The notes under the pieces are model-generated. The model searched no databases, was not told the origin of the DNA, and was given only the letters and a program-made list of their open reading frames with translations. This document shows, in pieces, positions 1-11,330 of a stretch of 64,000 bases of DNA (positions within the stretch are counted from its first letter, which is position 1; the number at the start of each line of letters is the position of its first letter). The translations under genes were made by a program, and so were the position numbers. Origin of the DNA: Bretschneidera sinensis (lineage: Eukaryota; Streptophyta; Magnoliopsida; Brassicales; Akaniaceae); the NCBI GenBank assembly GCA_023935145.1, contig CM043700.1, positions 26,541,501 to 26,605,500 on the forward strand, given 5' to 3'.

Positions 1-46
1 TTTCTTTGCTTCCACTGCTGAACGATATTTTTCAAGTCCTTCCTTT

Positions 47-1019
47 CTAGCATAGCTGACCTTTTAATATCTTTTAAGGTGTGTTTAGTAGAAGAAAAAA
101 GTAAGAGAAAATAAAAGTAAGATGAAAGATACTAGAAGGATATAAAAGTAAGAAGATTAACTTTTTCTTTCATGTGTTTTTAGTATAGAATGGAAAACTA
201 GTAGGAGAGAAAATAGTTTTCTCTTACCTTAGTTTAGTAGAGTGAAAAATTAAGGAAGAAAAATGTAAATAGTATTATGTTACCATTGAATCTTTCATAA
301 TGTTAATAGATATTGACGTAAGAGATTAGATGTGGATTAAATGGTCAAGTGATAACCTCATCTCATTTCTCTCTCATTTCCACTCTCCAATCCTCTCAAT
401 TTTGAAGGATTATGATTTGTACATGCAAGAGGAAAGCATCAATTCTCTTAGTTTTCATTCCTCACTTTTCTCTCCTCTAGTCCTACTAAATAAGAGAAGT
501 TCACTCCACACCTTTCTTTCCTCCCACTTTTCTATCTTTCTAGCATAGCTGACCTTTTGACATCTTTTAAGGTGTGTTTAGTAGAAGAAAAAAGTAAGAT
601 GAAAGATACTAGAAGGATATAAAAGTAAGAAGATTAACTTTTTCTTTCATGTGTTTTTAGTATAGAATGGAAAACTAGTAGGAGAGAAAATAGTTTTCTC
701 TCACCTTAGTTTAGTAGAGTGAAAATTTAAGGAAGAAAAATGTAAATAGTATTATGTTACCATTGAATCATTCATAATGTTAATAGATATTGACGTAAGA
801 GATTAGATGTGGATTAAATGGTCAAGTGATAACCTCATCTCATTTCTCTCTCATTTCCACTCTCCAATCCTCTCAATTTTGAAGGATTATTATGATTTGT
901 AGAAAGTATCAATTCTCTTAGTTTTCATTCCTCACTTTTCTCTCCTATAGTCCTACTAAATAAGAGAAGTTCACTCCACATCTTTCTTTCCTCCCACTTT
1001 TCTATCTTACTAAACATGA
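47..1019. repeat. Tandemly doubled MITE-like repeat
   Basis: Two near-identical units of roughly 480-493 bp lie head to tail (about 47-539 and 540-1019). Both share the run TGTTTAGTAGAAG near the left, a central ATTGACGTAAGAGATTAGAT and a pyrimidine-rich right half. Copy 1 has about 16 extra bases near 101-117, and the copies differ by a short indel near 890-905. The left edge (TGTTTAGTA, near 82-90) and right edge (TACTAAACA, near 1009-1017) are inverted relative to each other, and internal purine-rich and pyrimidine-rich arms are also complementary, as in fold-back MITEs. No coding potential is credible here. Family unknown. Confidence 0.6.
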
Positions 1020-2022
1020 CTTCTGAGTCAGTTACAGCTCATTCAAGGAATTGAAGGAAAACTGCACCACTGTGTGCCAAGTCTGGTAGTCCATAGGTAA
1101 TGGGCTTGAGTAATAAGTTAACAGTACGACTTTCAGTACGATGCATGTGGCACCTAAGGGCGTGCATTAGATTTATATATCTGACCTTTCCATTTTTTAA
1201 CATAAGATAAATGGGATCTAAGTATCTAACCACCTGCGGTGGTGCGTCTGCTTTCTAATTTGGTGATCATCAGGGAGAATTTATTGTTCAGAAATTTCAG
1301 TTGAATCTGCCCTGCTGTATGTGGAAAGAACTAAGTCTCTTCTGGAGTGCAAATATTGAAATGGACTACTGGTCGTGTTGCCTACCTGTATCAGCCTATC
1401 AGGACTTTATTCTATGCTGGAGAAAGTTTTAGGTATGAAAATTGGCATTTGGATGTGTTAGGTAGGAGTTTTTTCTAGCTTCAAGCTGGACCAAACTAAT
1501 AATCTTGTTGGAGCGACTTAAAATGACGCATTTTGACGTGAGCTTGAGCTGCTGACCGTTGGATTTGCAACTCTAACGGTAGAGAATGCAAAACCAAACG
1601 GTTCAGCTATTTGAGCATTCTGAATCGTTTGCCTTTTGGAAAATTGTTTGGACAATGATTTTGGGAGCTTGTGCTCACAGAGCCGTTGGATCAAGTCACA
1701 AATTGTGGTCCAACAATTGTGGGTTTGTGCTCAGTGCAACTATTAGCTCGCATAATCTTTATCCAATTGTTTTCTAGTTAATGAAGTTCGGGGTTAAAAT
1801 GTATCACTTTTCAATGGAACTTGCAACTAAGCACATGCGTTGTGAAAGTGCAGAAAGCATATCGCCTTGATAACTAGTAGCCTTGTGAGTCACCCAAAAA
1901 GAGAAGGTACTATATATCGTTGTAACTATGTTTTTGCTCTGTGAAAGTGCAGAAAGCATATGCATTACTGATTCATGGTCCGCCCGGAAGATTTTGTATG
2001 CCATTCATCTGTAGCATTATTG

Positions 2023-2026
<4 letters not shown>
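1020..2026. other. Intergenic, nothing recognised
   Basis: No credible gene is visible. A short direct duplication of about 20 bases (TGTGAAAGTGCAGAAAGCAT) occurs near 1840 and near 1940. The open frames in this stretch are short and show no family motif. Confidence 0.5.

Positions 2027-2067
<41 letters not shown>
2027..2067. repeat. (TA)n microsatellite
   Basis: An uninterrupted TA dinucleotide run of about 40 bases. Confidence 0.95.
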
Positions 2068-2070
<3 letters not shown>

Positions 2071-2948
2071 TAATGTGTCTTTAATATGACTTTGTTAAAG
2101 TAGATCCATTACTTTTAACATAAAATGAATAATTATTATTTTATCCTATCTCACAAATTAAATAATATATAAATGTTCAGTTTTTATAAAAAGAAAATAG
2201 AAAACCAGATCAACAGTCGCTTTCTATTCTTCTGCTCCTATCTCAGTTCTTTCAATTCGTTAACGGTGTCCGAATGCAAGGCCACGGTACCATTTTTGAT
2301 CCAACCAGATTTGGAGCGATCTAGCTGGATCTCTTCGAATTTGGTAGATATTTTAGGTCAGCAAAGGCACATGCTTGAGCCTCGCTGTCGAGGTCTCTAG
2401 CTTGCTCAATGTGAAGCACATGGAAAAAATATTGAATAAATGACAAAAGTGATAACTTAGAAGGAGAAGGAGGAGGGGAGGGGAAGGGATAAGTTATTAT
2501 TGTGTGATTTTATAACTGTATATATTTTTATAAAATTTAAACCAAAGGAGATGGTAAAATTAAAATTACACAATATATAACAATAATCTCTAATTACATT
2601 TTCTCCCATACCTCACAAATTAAGGGTTATTAAAAACGAGGATTTGGAAGAGATTGGGGGTTATTAAATTTCTTTCAATTCTCTTTGCTTTTCTGTTAAA
2701 AAAAATACTCTCAAATAAGATTATGGTACTCAATCCTCCACCCTCCCTTCTTTTCTAATAAAGATATGATACCCAATCCCTTTTCTTTCCTTTTTTTTTT
2801 CCAGTTATTTTCGTCCCAAACGCACCGTTAAGGATGCCAAAGGTTATATTGAATACACATAATCAACTACTACCATGAAGGATTATTATTATATTTTTTT
2901 AATTCAAAAGACCAGCTAATACTAGGAGGAATTAGTTAAAAGTACAAA
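2068..2948. other. Intergenic, possible degenerate fold-back repeat
   Basis: AT-rich with no gene seen. A purine-rich tract (about 2458-2492) is mirrored by a pyrimidine-rich tract (about 2735-2805), which could be the arms of a decayed MITE. No clean terminal repeats or target duplication could be made out. Confidence 0.3.
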
Positions 2949-4431
2949 TTAAGGGTGAGCATGGAACCTGGTTGATTTGCATCCGATTCAAACCGATATA
3001 ATGGGTTGAGCATTTTAGAAATTGGGTTGGGTTGGGTTGAAAATATTTCTAACTTAATAGGTTGGGTCATGGGTTTAAAATTTTCAACCTGACACAAACC
3101 AATAACCCGATCAAATATATAATTATATATTTTATATTTATTGAATATAAAATAGTTTATAAATAATTATAGTATAATTGTAAGATATATAATCATAAAA
3201 TGTCCATTCTATTTACTACTAGTATGTAAAATTTATGTAGCAGATACTCTAATGTCCAAACAAGTCTCGTGCTTTTCAATTATCCATATTTTAATTTCAA
3301 ATATTTACACCAAAACAAGTACTGATTTCCAGTTATGAAATAGTTTTCATAATTATTCTTAAGCATAACTTCAATCAAAATAAATTGATGCACAGTAACT
3401 TATGCTAACAAAATATTGATTTTTTGTACCGTTATAATTATAAAATAAACACAGAAATTAACACTCTAACTTGCAAAATTTCAAGATCAATGTATACATA
3501 TAAGTTTATATTTCAAAAAGATGTACCATAATGTTGATGGAAAAAATGTTGAATCCATGATAAAACTTAGTAATACCAACTTGCTGGGGACTTTTCATTA
3601 TTGAACCATTCAATTTGCCTCTCGGTGACCTTTAAAGAGCCCCCAAGTCGCTTCCAAGTGCATTAGAGCATAGTCCAAAAATTAGACTTATTAGTGAAAA
3701 AATATTAACATGGCCAATAAAATGTTGAGTCACTAAAATATATTATTAGCAACGGTGCAGAATTCCAGATTTCCTTCTCAATTAAACAATCTAATAAAAT
3801 AAGTTAAATTCATGTAAACTAAAGTAATTCTTAGTGCAACATTCAGATGAAAATTGTGTTTTTCAATATAATGATGAATCCATATTCCAACATTAAGGGC
3901 TCCAAGTTATGAGCACGCAGATAAGCAATTGACCATGGTAATTTTATCAGGCTTTATATTGCTCACTTGCATTTCATGAAACATTGTTAAAACATCCTTA
4001 CCAAGTTTGACTTGAATATAGCCTTCAATTATGACATTCCATGGCACTATATCATTCTCTTGCATGTCATCAAAAAGCTTCTTAGTCGTATAAAAAAAAA
4101 CCAAATTTAGCACAGCTTGCAACCACTGTAGTCCATGAGACAATTGTTCTCTTTTCTATGTCATCAAATATTCTTTGTGCTGTCAGACACAAAGATTTTA
4201 CTTGTAATATGTATGGATTTAGTTTTGGATTTAACATAATATTTTTTGTTAGGTAATATATATGGTTTAATTATTTAGTAAAAAAATATATCAACCCGGT
4301 GATCCAAACTAATTCAAACCAATTGAAATGGATTGTATTGAATTGAAGTTGAATGAGTTCTTTTCCAACTTGATATAAATGGATTGAATTGAATTTTTAA
4401 CCTAGGACCCAAACTAACCCATACATACCCC
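2949..4431. mobile_element. Possible hAT-like TIR element carrying a PPR relic
   Basis: The left edge reads TAAGGGTGAGCATGG. The reverse complement of the right edge reads CAGGGGTATGTATGG, a similar inverted terminal motif of the kind seen in plant hAT elements. The subterminal regions (about 2965-3110 and 4290-4425) are rich in related GGTT/AACC words. The candidate 8-bp flanks match only partly, so the boundaries are tentative. The interior is AT-rich and holds a broken PPR gene fragment on the minus strand but no transposase. Confidence 0.4.
3805..4190 (-). pseudogene. PPR protein fragment (PLS class), frameshifted
   Basis: Read on the minus strand, this holds consecutive pentatricopeptide-repeat pieces: AQRIFDDIEKRTIVSWTTVV (about 4175-4115), then KLFDDMQENDIVPWNVIIEG with MFHEMQVSNIKPDKITMVNC (about 4090-3915), then LGALNVGIWIHHYIEKHN (about 3902-3850). 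This is the order and spacing of P, L and S motifs in plant organellar RNA-editing or RNA-processing PPR proteins. The pieces lie in different frames, so at least two frameshifts separate them, and no start or C-terminal E/DYW domain is present. It is a relic, probably captured by the surrounding element or left from an old duplication. Confidence 0.75.
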
Positions 4432-4499
4432 TGAAACAAACCATTCTAGTGGCATATCTACCCATAAGTCGAACAGATAGCAGTTCACAAAATAGAGGA

Positions 4500-4920
4500 A
4501 ACATCAAGAGTTGCTCCTTTCTTGGGAATGCTGTCAGCCACAATGTTGGCTCCCCTGCAGAATGTAGATGTGGTTAATTTTTGTCTCCTGAAAGGAAATA
4601 CAATCATCAATGATAGTGCCATATGGGTGAGAACAAGTATCCACATTCTTGATCAAGTTAATGACAATTTGAGCATCAAGCTCAATACAAATATTTCGAA
4701 CATTAAGGTCAGTAGCCATTTTCAATCCTTCCTTGAGACCCCATAAATCTGCACAAACACGGGTAGTATAACCCACTCCTCTACTGCCTCCTCTCATCCA
4801 CTTGCCATCACAGTCACGCAAGCCCCTGCAATGGAAGATCCATCCGTGTTGACCATCAAGGATTATTTGACTCCATCGAAAAGCACTTGGAGGAGGTATA
4901 CCAAAAAAAGAAGAGAGCAC
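4500..4920 (-). pseudogene. LINE RNase H-like domain relic (RVT_3)
   Basis: A 128-codon minus-strand frame contains DGKWMRGGSRGVGYTTRVCA, then a segment with ELDAQIVINLI, typical of the RNase H-like domain at the C-terminus of plant non-LTR reverse transcriptases and related RVT_3 proteins. The expected ANIVAD motif appears near 4540 in the neighbouring frame, so one frameshift splits the domain. No reverse transcriptase or endonuclease lies next to it. It is a 3' LINE relic, or less likely a degraded host RVT_3 gene. Confidence 0.65.
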
Positions 4921-6582
4921 GTAAAGGTAATTGAGAATTTTTAAAAAAACATAGGTCTTTTGTAATTAACTCAGAAAGAATAGGCTTTATAATCTCTTGA
5001 ATTTTGGTAATTGGCTATTCGGTTTATTTATTTATTTTTTGGGGGCCGGGGGACCCAAATGATGGCATTACTTAAAAAGGAGAAAATTTTGATCTTTCCG
5101 ACGGGAGAATCGCACCTTTTCGCTATTCATCATCCCTCGTTCTCCACGTTACAAAAGTCAGACATGTGTAATTCACTGCAAAAATGGAAACAGCTCTAAT
5201 CCAACCGTTAATCGCGGCGTTAATCTCTTCTCTAATCTCAATTAGAGCTTACAGAAGAAAGCCCCTCGACTTCTCCGGAGCACTCTCCGGTTTTATCGTC
5301 CTATTCACTTCGCAGTCGGATTCAGGTCCGTCACTTCCATTCTTCTCTCCTGATATATTCATCTTTTATTTGTTTTGCTGCAGAGAAAGAATGTTATCAT
5401 GCATTTTTCTTTCGGTTTCTCGGCAAAAGCATCTTTATTATTATTTTTGGAGTCTTTTGAATGATTCGTTGTTGGGTTGTCTTTGTTTCTTTTAAGATAT
5501 GGAGCTATGCTGTTTGTCTTCTTCCTCAGCTCATCGAAGCTCACCAAGGTTGGATAAGAGAAGAAGCGACGCGTTGACGCTGATTTTAAGTACGGTGGAC
5601 AAAGAAACTGGTAACAAAATGGGGGTAATGCAGAGATTAAGAAACTTTTCTTAAACTTAAGGTTGCTTTAATCTCCACTTAAAAGCAATACCCAAACCAT
5701 ATTTCTGAATAGATATGTGTGATTGACTTATTTAGAAGGTTCAGGACATCAAATTGAAGGATTGAGCTGGAACGGATCTTAGGACTCTTAAGGCTCACCT
5801 TCGTTTGCATTACTTATGAAATTACTTTTATAGAAAATGTTTGAAAAAGGGACTTCCCCTTTAGACGGCTTTTTTTTTTCCCAAAAATTTTGGTTGGTTA
5901 TACTGATGTGAAGTTTAGATCTCTTTGGCAGAATAAAAATATGTTATTTCCACTGACAAAGCGGGTTGGACATATATAGGATACCTTCACGGAGTATTAA
6001 CTTCATATACCATCTGTTTCTAGTTGACAGCTTGGGGAGGTATATGTTAGAAACTATTAACCTATGGATTCGTACCAGGTCTTGTGAATTGCTTATGCCG
6101 ATTTGTTAGAGTTTCTCAAATGAACCTTCGAACATATACTTGACTAAAATTTAAGTGTACTCCTTTCATCAGTTGAATCATCTCCGCAATTTAAAAATTC
6201 TCAAGAGTGATATTGTCATGATTAAGACTGAATAAACTTGCATATGCAGTCTTAATTTAAGGGCTGATACTGCTACAATTAGATACATGAAATAGTATAG
6301 CTCGGGTTATACTGAATCACTGATACTTTTTTTGACAGGATATTCCCAAATTTTTCTTTTCAGGATACAAGTGCTATCCAATAGTGGAATTGCATCAGTT
6401 CTGGTTGTAATTATTTGGAAATTGACAGTTGGCAGGAAAAGTGTGTAGACTCAAAAGATTCAACTCTAATCACATCTCTCATCGGTGGTATTATTGGTCA
6501 CTACTGCTCCAATGGAGACACATTGTCTTCAGAGCTTGGGGTGCTTAGTGATGCACAACCTCGACTAATTACAACTTTCAAG

Positions 6583-7046
6583 GTTGAATACTCTTTTCCT
6601 TTTACTAGATAACTAAACAAATGCGTCTCGCTGTGATATATTCAATCTCATTCCTGCACATCTTTACATCCTGTTGAACTTGTAAACTACTAGTTTTAGA
6701 TTGTCTCCATGGCTAATCAATATTCTATGGTGGTGCTTCGAAGTAGCAGCTTATGATTCTGGTCAACCATCTTGTTCAATGCTAATTTTGTTTGGCTGCA
6801 TTCTTATTTTTATCATAAATCAGAATCTGTTTTTAAGTGCTACTTCGTTCCTTGTAAGTTTTGAATCCTTTTGTATAGAAGGTTTCAGTGCACATGCAGT
6901 TTTAGCTATTGGTGCATGCAGCATAACCTTTATACTTCAAAACAGATGATTGTGTGTGTGTATCTGTAGATGTCTATATCTATCATGTTAGTTTTCACTT
7001 TTCAGCATTCGTGTAACAATTTTCAATGTGTTTGTGCTTGAATAGA
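6583..7046 (+). other. Start of intron 3 of the PGR-like pseudogene
   Basis: The sequence between exon 3 and the copia insertion has no recognised coding domain. An open frame at 6701-6949 is unsupported by any motif and most likely reflects T-rich intron sequence. Confidence 0.5.
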
Positions 7047-7234
7047 ATTCTTAATGAGTGTCCTAGTAGGATTCTTAATGAGTGTCCTAGTAGACTTGGA
7101 TCATATTTGTCTTATCTAATTGTTTTGTCCTATTCCTATTAGACTTAGTATTCATAAGTCTATGTATTGAGTCAGTTGTATTCTTTTCATTCAATTAATA
7201 AGACAAAATTCTTTTCAGTTATTGTTTTTCAACA
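7047..7234 (+). repeat. 5' LTR of copia element 1
   Basis: It ends in TTTTTCAACA directly before the primer binding site, and matches 10731-10915. A 24-bp segment (ATTCTTAATGAGTGTCCTAG and following) is doubled at its left end. The outermost bases seen in the right LTR (TGTTGAGAGTCC) are not clearly present, so the left edge is truncated or diverged. Confidence 0.75.
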
Positions 7235-7247
7235 TGGTATCAGAGCA
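7235..7247 (+). other. Primer binding site of copia element 1
   Basis: TGGTATCAGAGCA lies immediately after the LTR end and is complementary to the 3' end of initiator tRNA-Met, as in most plant copia elements. Confidence 0.85.
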
Positions 7248-7249
7248 TA

Positions 7250-7830
7250 AATGACAGATGATAAAAACATAGAAGAACTAGGGTGCACAGTGCCAATGCC
7301 ACTAATATTAGGCAAAGACGAAGAGTGAAAAAAATTATAGAAAACATCAGTGATACCTGACAAATGATTAGTAGCTGCAGAGTCAAGGACCCAAGGTCTA
7401 GATGAAGAGTTACAAGATGATAGGTAAGCTTTTGGTGTACCTTTCTGGATGGAAAGGACAGTCGAGGAAGATGTCTAACTGGTTGCTTTATACTGTAAGA
7501 ATTCATCATATTCATATTTGGAAACCATTAGAGAAGTTGAAGGAACGAATTTTGAGGTAAGTCCATACTTAGTAGAATAGAAGTCATATCATTAGCAACC
7601 ATGGGATGACCAACTAATTTCCAACACGTCTCTCGGGTATGCTCGGAACGATAACAATATGTACATTGACGAAGTGAACCTCGACTACAACCAACTAACT
7701 TCCAACACGTCTCTCGAGTATGCCCGAAACGATGTCAGTACCTACATTGATCAAAAAAATTACCACCACGACTAAATGAAGTTCTAATATGATAACTTGG
7801 ATAGGGAGAATCTTGGACTCCATAGTGATT
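7250..7830 (-). pseudogene. Antisense copia gag zinc-knuckle and protease relic
   Basis: On the minus strand, opposite to the host element, this reads CTYCYRSEHTRETCWKL (a CCHC zinc knuckle) near 7670-7620, with a second diverged copy of the same knuckle near 7735-7685. Further on is WVLDSAATNHLSG near 7395-7355, which matches the aspartic protease motif of copia polyproteins. The order knuckle then protease is correct for the minus strand. The piece is therefore an inverted internal segment or a nested fragment of another copia element. No open frame spans it. Confidence 0.7.
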
Positions 7831-8011
7831 TCCTAAAAAAAAGGATAACACAAAACAAAATTCCTCCATACGGAAGACAAAGTTAAGAGGAAAGATAGAT
7901 AAACATTTTTTTTAACTGAGGTTTTTTACTACCTTTTTTTTACTGCATCTTTTTTTAGTACAAATCTATTTATCAAACTTTCTTATTACTTGTGAATAGT
8001 ATTCGAAAATA

Positions 8012-8090
8012 GAGTCGATGAATAGCATCGGGTGAATAGTGCCGATGAACAGTGCCCAATGAACAATGTCGGATGAATAGTCCCCACGAT
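8012..8090. repeat. Short degenerate tandem repeat
   Basis: About five imperfect copies of a 14-17 base unit resembling GATGAATAGTGCCG follow one another inside copia element 1. Confidence 0.7.
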
Positions 8091-8199
8091 TTTTCTTGGA
8101 AGAAATATAAAAAAATTATTCAGGACTGTTTTGAGTTGTTTTCCATTTTTTTGTACTTTTTGTGCTGAGATAAAAACCCAATTTGGCTTATCTATTAAG

Positions 8200-8750
8200 A
8201 TTCTCCGTAGTGATAATGCTCGAAAAAAAAATTTCTGAGCATTTTACAACTTTTATGACTGTCTGACATTATTCATTAGTCATCTTGCTTTCATACATCC
8301 AACAAAATGGGGTTACGGAGTGAAAAAATCACCACCTTATGGATACTGCTCGTACTCTCTTATTTCATATGCATGTCCCCAAATTGTTTTGGAGTGAAGC
8401 TATTTCAACGAGATTATTTTTTTTTGAGCATTTTACAACTTTTATGACTAAGTTTGACATTATTCATCAGTCATTTTGCTCTCATACATCCAAACAAAAT
8501 GGGGTTGTGGAGCTGAAAAATCGTCACCTTATGGATACTGCTCGTACTCTCTTATTTCATATGCATGTTCCCAAATTGTTTTGGAGTGAAACCGTTATGA
8601 CTGTATGTTACTTAATCAACCGTATGCCATCCTTTATTCTTGATGGCCAAATCCCCACTTCGTGCTCTTTCCTAAAGATATACCTTCCACTTAACTCCTC
8701 ATGTCTTTTGATGTGTTTGTTTGGTTCATCAGCTCCATTTAGGGGTTAAC
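8200..8750 (+). pseudogene. Copia integrase relic, element 1
   Basis: Fragments such as SHTSKQNGVVELKNRHLMDT and LFWSETVMTVCYLINRMPS belong to the C-terminal half of the copia integrase core and the region after it (the conserved QNGVVE and YLINR words). The segment is internally duplicated and broken by frameshifts. The N-terminal HHCC zinc finger of the integrase is not seen. Confidence 0.75.
8236..8592 (+). repeat. Tandem duplication within the integrase relic
   Basis: Two copies of about 165 bp (about 8236-8398 and 8427-8592) share GAGCATTTTACAACTTTTAT, then CATACATCCAA and a long identical block ending TTTTGGAGTGAA. Both encode the same piece of the integrase core. The duplication has a period of roughly 190 bp. 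Confidence 0.8.
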
Positions 8751-9219
8751 AAATTTGATCCCCGCTCTATAAAGTGTATTTTCTTAAGTTATTCTCATAC
8801 ATAGAAAGGTTATTGGTGTTATAGTCCCTCACTACAAAGGCACTTTGTTTGTGCCGATGTTACATTCTTTGAGTCTACACTGTATTACTCCTTGTCTCAT
8901 TCTATCTCAGATTTGGCTGATTCATTTCCTTGTCCATTACCTGTTCCCATGCCCCTTACATAGTCAGATCCTCCTCCAGTAGTCTCTTCATTGTCTGCTA
9001 CTCCGTTGCTAGTATACTCCCGTCGTCCGCGACCTTCCACCTCTATTGCTCCACCAGTTGCTTCCTTGTTGACAGATCCCGATCCTCCTTCCTCATCTGA
9101 GGATGATCGTCCTATTGCTCTTCTTAAAGGTAAACTTTTATGTATTGCTCATCCGATTGCTAATTTTGTGTCTTATGATTATTTATCTCTTTGATCTCCT
9201 GTCTCTATTCCTAAGTCTG

Positions 9220-10134
9220 TTAACAGAAACTTTATCTCATTCTGGGTGGAAAGCCGCTATGGATGAAGAGATGCATGCTTTGAATGCTAATGATACATGG
9301 GACTTGGTTGGGAAATCTGTTGTTGGTTGTCGTTGGGTCTATACAGTAAAGGTTCATCCTAATGGTACTATTGACAGATTAAAAGCTCACCTAGTAACAG
9401 AAGGGTATACACAGGTATATGCTATTGACTATGCCGAGACATTCTCCCCACTGGCGAAAATTACGTCTATTCATGTGTTTATCTCTCACGCAACTACTTT
9501 TAATTGCCCCCTACATCGGTTGGATTTGAAGAATGCTTTTCTAAATGGTGATTTGCAAGAAGAAGTATACATGGAGCAATCACTCGGATTTGTTTCTCAG
9601 GGGAGTCTGGGTTAGTATGTTGATTAAAGAAATCTCTATATGGCTTGAAACAATCTCTTCGAGCGTGGTTTGGTCGATTCAGTGAAGTAGTGATTAATTT
9701 TGGCCTCAACAGATGTGTAGATCATTATGTATTTTATAAACACAACGAGGCAGGTAAGATATTGTTGATTGTATATGTGAATGATATTGTGATCACAGGA
9801 GATGACAAAGAAGGCATTCTAGCATTGAAACAATTCTTTAGTACTAAATTTCAAACAAAGGATTTAGGACAATTGATCTTGGGTATCGAGGTTGCTGGAT
9901 CTCGTCATGGTGTTTCTTTATCTCAGTGTAAATATGTTCTTGATTTGTTGATTGATACTGGAATGTTAGGGTGTAAGCCTATAGATAGTCCTATGGATCC
10001 CAATACAAAACTTGTTGTTGATCAATGTGATTTATTATCTGATCTGGGACAATATAGGTGTTTGGTTGGAAAATTAAATTATTTGATTGTTACTAGGCCT
10101 GATATTTCATTTGCAACAAGTGTGGTTAGTTAAT
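9220..10134 (+). pseudogene. Copia reverse transcriptase relic, element 1
   Basis: Two frames carry the copia RT domain: WKAAMDEEMHALNANDTWDL (about 9247), GCRWVYTVKVHPNGTIDRLK, HRLDLKNAFLNGDLQEEVYM, then after a frameshift near 9610-9650 RAWFGRFSEVV, DLGQLILGIEV and TRPDISFA. The polymerase box reads YVND (9774-9785) in place of YVDD, so a catalytic aspartate is changed to asparagine. Together with the frameshift this makes the enzyme inactive. Confidence 0.85.
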
Positions 10135-10715
10135 TTCTCGATGCTCCGTGAACTAGTCATTGGGATGTTGTTATTCGAATTTTGAGATATCTTAAGAGTG
10201 CTCCTGATCGTCGTTTACTTTATCAAAATCATGGTCATACTTAAGTTGAGGGTTGTACTGATGCAGATTGGGTCGACTCTCCATTTGATAGAAGGTTTAT
10301 TACTGGGTATTGTGTATTTGTTGGAGGTAATTTAGTGTCATGGAAAAGAAATAAGCAAACTGTGGCTGCTAGGTCGAGTGTTGAATCCGAATATAGAGCA
10401 ATGGCGCATACTACCTATGAGATAGTTTGGCTAAAGTAGTTGTTAGCGGAACTTGGGGCTAACTAGTTAAGTCCTATGAGCTTGGTGTGTGACAATCAAA
10501 CAGCTATTCATATTGCAAATAATCCAGTGTTTAAAGAGAGAACTAAACATATTGAAGTTAATTATCATGTTGTTCAAGAAAAGCTTCTACAAAATGTGAT
10601 TAGTACCAAACATGTGAAGTCGACAGATCAGTTAGCAATTTATTTACTAAACCATTTGATGGTTCTCGAGTTCGATTTATTTGTAACAAGTTAGATGCAT
10701 ATGATATCTATGCTC
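10135..10715 (+). pseudogene. Copia RNase H relic, element 1
   Basis: Pieces include GCTDADWVDSPFDRR, RSSVESEYRAMAHTTYEIVW and LVCDNQTAIHIANNP with KERTKHIEVNYHVVQEK, the signature words of copia RNase H. In-frame stops occur near 10133, 10243, 10439 and 10463. It follows the RT domain and precedes the polypurine tract and right LTR. Confidence 0.85.
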
Positions 10716-10717
10716 TA

Positions 10718-10730
10718 ACTTGAGGGGGAG
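10718..10730 (+). other. Polypurine tract of copia element 1
   Basis: TTGAGGGGGAG abuts the TG start of the right LTR, as expected for plus-strand priming. Confidence 0.75.
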
Positions 10731-10915
10731 TGTTGAGAGTCCTAATTTGATTCTTAATGAGTGTTATAGTAAGCTTGGATCATATTTATCTTATCTAATC
10801 GTTGTGTCATATTCCTATTAGACTTAGTATTCATAAGTTTATATATTGGGTCAATTATATTCTTTTCATTCAATCAATAAGATAGAGAATTCTTTTCCAT
10901 TATTGTTTTTCAACA
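10731..10915 (+). repeat. 3' LTR of copia element 1
   Basis: It starts TGTTGAGAGTCC and ends TTTTTCAACA (TG...CA) and matches the left LTR. The next bases open a different copia RT fragment, so the element may have inserted into an older one. Confidence 0.8.
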
Positions 10916-11330
10916 GTTCCATTTGTGTTCTCCTATCATTGATTGCTATGCAAAATTTGGAATTAGAACAGCTCGATGTTAAAACTGTGTTTTTACATGG
11001 TGAGCTTGAAAAGAAAATCTACATGCATCAGCTTGAGGGTTTTGTTAGTGATGGCAAGGAATACCATGTTTGTTTGTTAAAGAAGTCCCTATATGGTTTG
11101 AAACAGTTTCCTCGTCAATGGTACAAGCGGTTTGACTTCTTCATGGTGAGTAATGAGTATTTGAGAAGCAAGTATGAAAGTTGTGTAGATCTCAAGAAGC
11201 TTGTCGATGGATCATTTATTTATTGTTGTATGTGGATGATATGCTCGTTGCTTGTAAAGTAAATTTGAGATTGCTAGCCTGAAAGCACGGCTCAATAATG
11301 AATTTGAGATGAAAGATTTGGGTCCAGCTA
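10916..11330 (+). pseudogene. Second copia reverse transcriptase fragment
   Basis: This encodes LEQLDVKTVFLHGELEKKIY, KKSLYGLKQFPRQWYKRFD and, after a frameshift near 11255, a decayed DLGPAKKIL-like word. These are copia RT words of a family different from element 1 (which has HRLDLKNAFLNGDL at the same place). It begins directly at the right LTR of element 1. No LTR of its own was found nearby. It lies in intron 3 of the PGR-like pseudogene. Confidence 0.75.

Larger units (their letters stand above)
7047..10915 (+). mobile_element. Degenerate Ty1/copia element 1, in an intron
   Basis: The two LTRs (about 7047-7234 and 10731-10915) share long identical words such as ATTCCTATTAGACTTAGTAT. The left LTR is followed by TGGTATCAGAGC, the usual initiator-tRNA-Met primer binding site, and the right LTR is preceded by the purine tract TTGAGGGGGAG. 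Between them are integrase, reverse transcriptase and RNase H relics in plus orientation, in copia order, plus an antisense gag/protease piece near the left end. Stops and frameshifts are many, so the element is not autonomous. It sits in intron 3 of the PGR-like pseudogene, in the same orientation. Confidence 0.85.

Noticed and set aside
2027..2067. TA run as a TA-specific transposon target
   Set aside because: A plain microsatellite with no element ends next to it.
6701..6949. 82-codon open frame after PGR-like exon 3
   Set aside because: T-rich hydrophobic translation inside the intron, not matching the next part of the protein, which is found at 12206.
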